Positions 63,730-64,000 of a stretch of DNA of 64,000 nt are shown here, piece after piece. Origin of the DNA: Blastococcus sp. CT_GayMR19 (lineage in GTDB: Bacteria; Actinomycetota; Actinomycetes; Mycobacteriales; Geodermatophilaceae). The notes under the pieces are model-generated. The model searched no databases. It saw nothing but the letters and a program-made list of their open reading frames with translations, and had not been told where the DNA came from. The stretch lies in NCBI RefSeq assembly GCF_004570385.1, contig NZ_SPQL01000007.1:124001-188000 (forward strand), written 5' to 3'. Position 1 is the first letter of the stretch, and the number at the start of each line of letters is the position of its first letter. A program made the position numbers and the translations under genes.

Positions 63730-64000
63730 TCACACGCGGATGAGCAGTTCGCCGTGCAGCATGCCCAGCCAGCCGTCGTCCGCCTCCGACCAGCGCAGCC
63801 ACGCGTCGGCGATCTCCTCGAGCTCGGCGGTGGTCGCCAGTCCGTAGGCCACCGCCTGCTCGGCGAAGGACGACGCCGTCGCACGGCCCGCCCACGAGCG
63901 GCCCCACCACTCCCGCTCGTCGGGCGAGGAGAAGCAGTACGTGCTCGCCGTCGCGACGGTGTTCCGCAGCTCGGCGGCGTGAGCCCACGACACGAGCCGT
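63730..64000 (-). CDS. Class I methyltransferase C-terminal part (5' end beyond window)
   Basis: The visible 90 residues (AAELRNTVATASTYCFSSPDEREWWGRSWAGRATASSFAEQAVAYGL..., DGWLGMLHGELLIRV) match the C-terminal end of UbiE-like SAM methyltransferases. The frame is open to the window edge. Apparent starts inside the window are not real starts, because the SAM-binding domain must lie upstream. Confidence 0.75.
   Translation of the reverse strand, partial: RLVSWAHAAELRNTVATASTYCFSSPDEREWWGRSWAGRATASSFAEQAVAYGLATTAELEEIADAWLRWSEADDGWLGMLHGELLIRV

Overview
The window is chromosomal DNA of a very GC-rich actinobacterium (codon third positions almost all G/C, many GTG starts, many apparently leaderless genes). 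Bpa with a GQYL tail, a FolP2-type pteroate synthase homologue, GuaB1, an HtdX/FabG4/FadA2 block and a mycobacterial-type RpiB support Actinomycetia. Geodermatophilaceae (Blastococcus/Geodermatophilus/Modestobacter) is my best guess, by inference only. I saw no rRNA, tRNA, transposase, phage gene or CRISPR array.

1-19000 is a catabolic island. It encodes a phthalate-4,5-dioxygenase-like Rieske oxygenase, its [2Fe-2S] ferredoxin and FAD reductase, a class II aldolase, two paralogues of 4,5-dihydroxyphthalate decarboxylase, LigJ-like oxalomesaconate hydratase, LigK/RraA-like aldolase, a zinc alcohol dehydrogenase, two amidohydrolase-superfamily proteins (LigJ is one), a dienelactone hydrolase, an alpha/beta hydrolase with a cysteine nucleophile, a PanB-like aldolase, an RpiB-like isomerase, a cupin and an FCD-type GntR regulator. 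Near-identical TGGTCTGACCA-type sites lie in front of four transcription units and a related site in front of the regulator, which suggests one regulon. The lower protocatechuate 4,5-cleavage enzymes are present but no LigAB-type ring-cleavage enzyme is visible. An ornithine-cyclodeaminase-like gene at its edge carries an in-frame amber codon.

19100-25600 is a lipid block (MaoC/HtdX, FabG4, FadA2, TetR, acyl-CoA oxidase-like protein) like M. tuberculosis Rv0241c-Rv0244c, with a strong TetR operator. 25600-31300 holds signalling genes (TRIC-like channel, GAF/PAS/SpoIIE phosphatase, EAL protein) and an HU protein. 31400-50200 is mostly housekeeping: FolP2, acyl-CoA ligase, Bpa, serS with two HAD phosphatases, a VapBC-type module, GuaB1, a GroES-like protein, a MarR/MMPL pair and pheA.

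50300-56200 is the most unusual part. Two tandem TPR-like diguanylate cyclases occur, the second fused to a LarB (nickel-pincer cofactor) domain in which the expected cysteine is Thr, followed by larC, whose frame changes by -1 at a G-run as in the known larC1/larC2 arrangement. 56300-64000 has membrane proteins, an ABC-2 exporter, a haloalkane-dehalogenase-like enzyme, a MerR regulator and a truncated methyltransferase.

Three dispersed palindrome families run through the window: six paired KpnI-centred palindromes placed 2-11 nt after stop codons, two 68-bp inverted repeats, and two GTCGTCC-GG-type hairpins.
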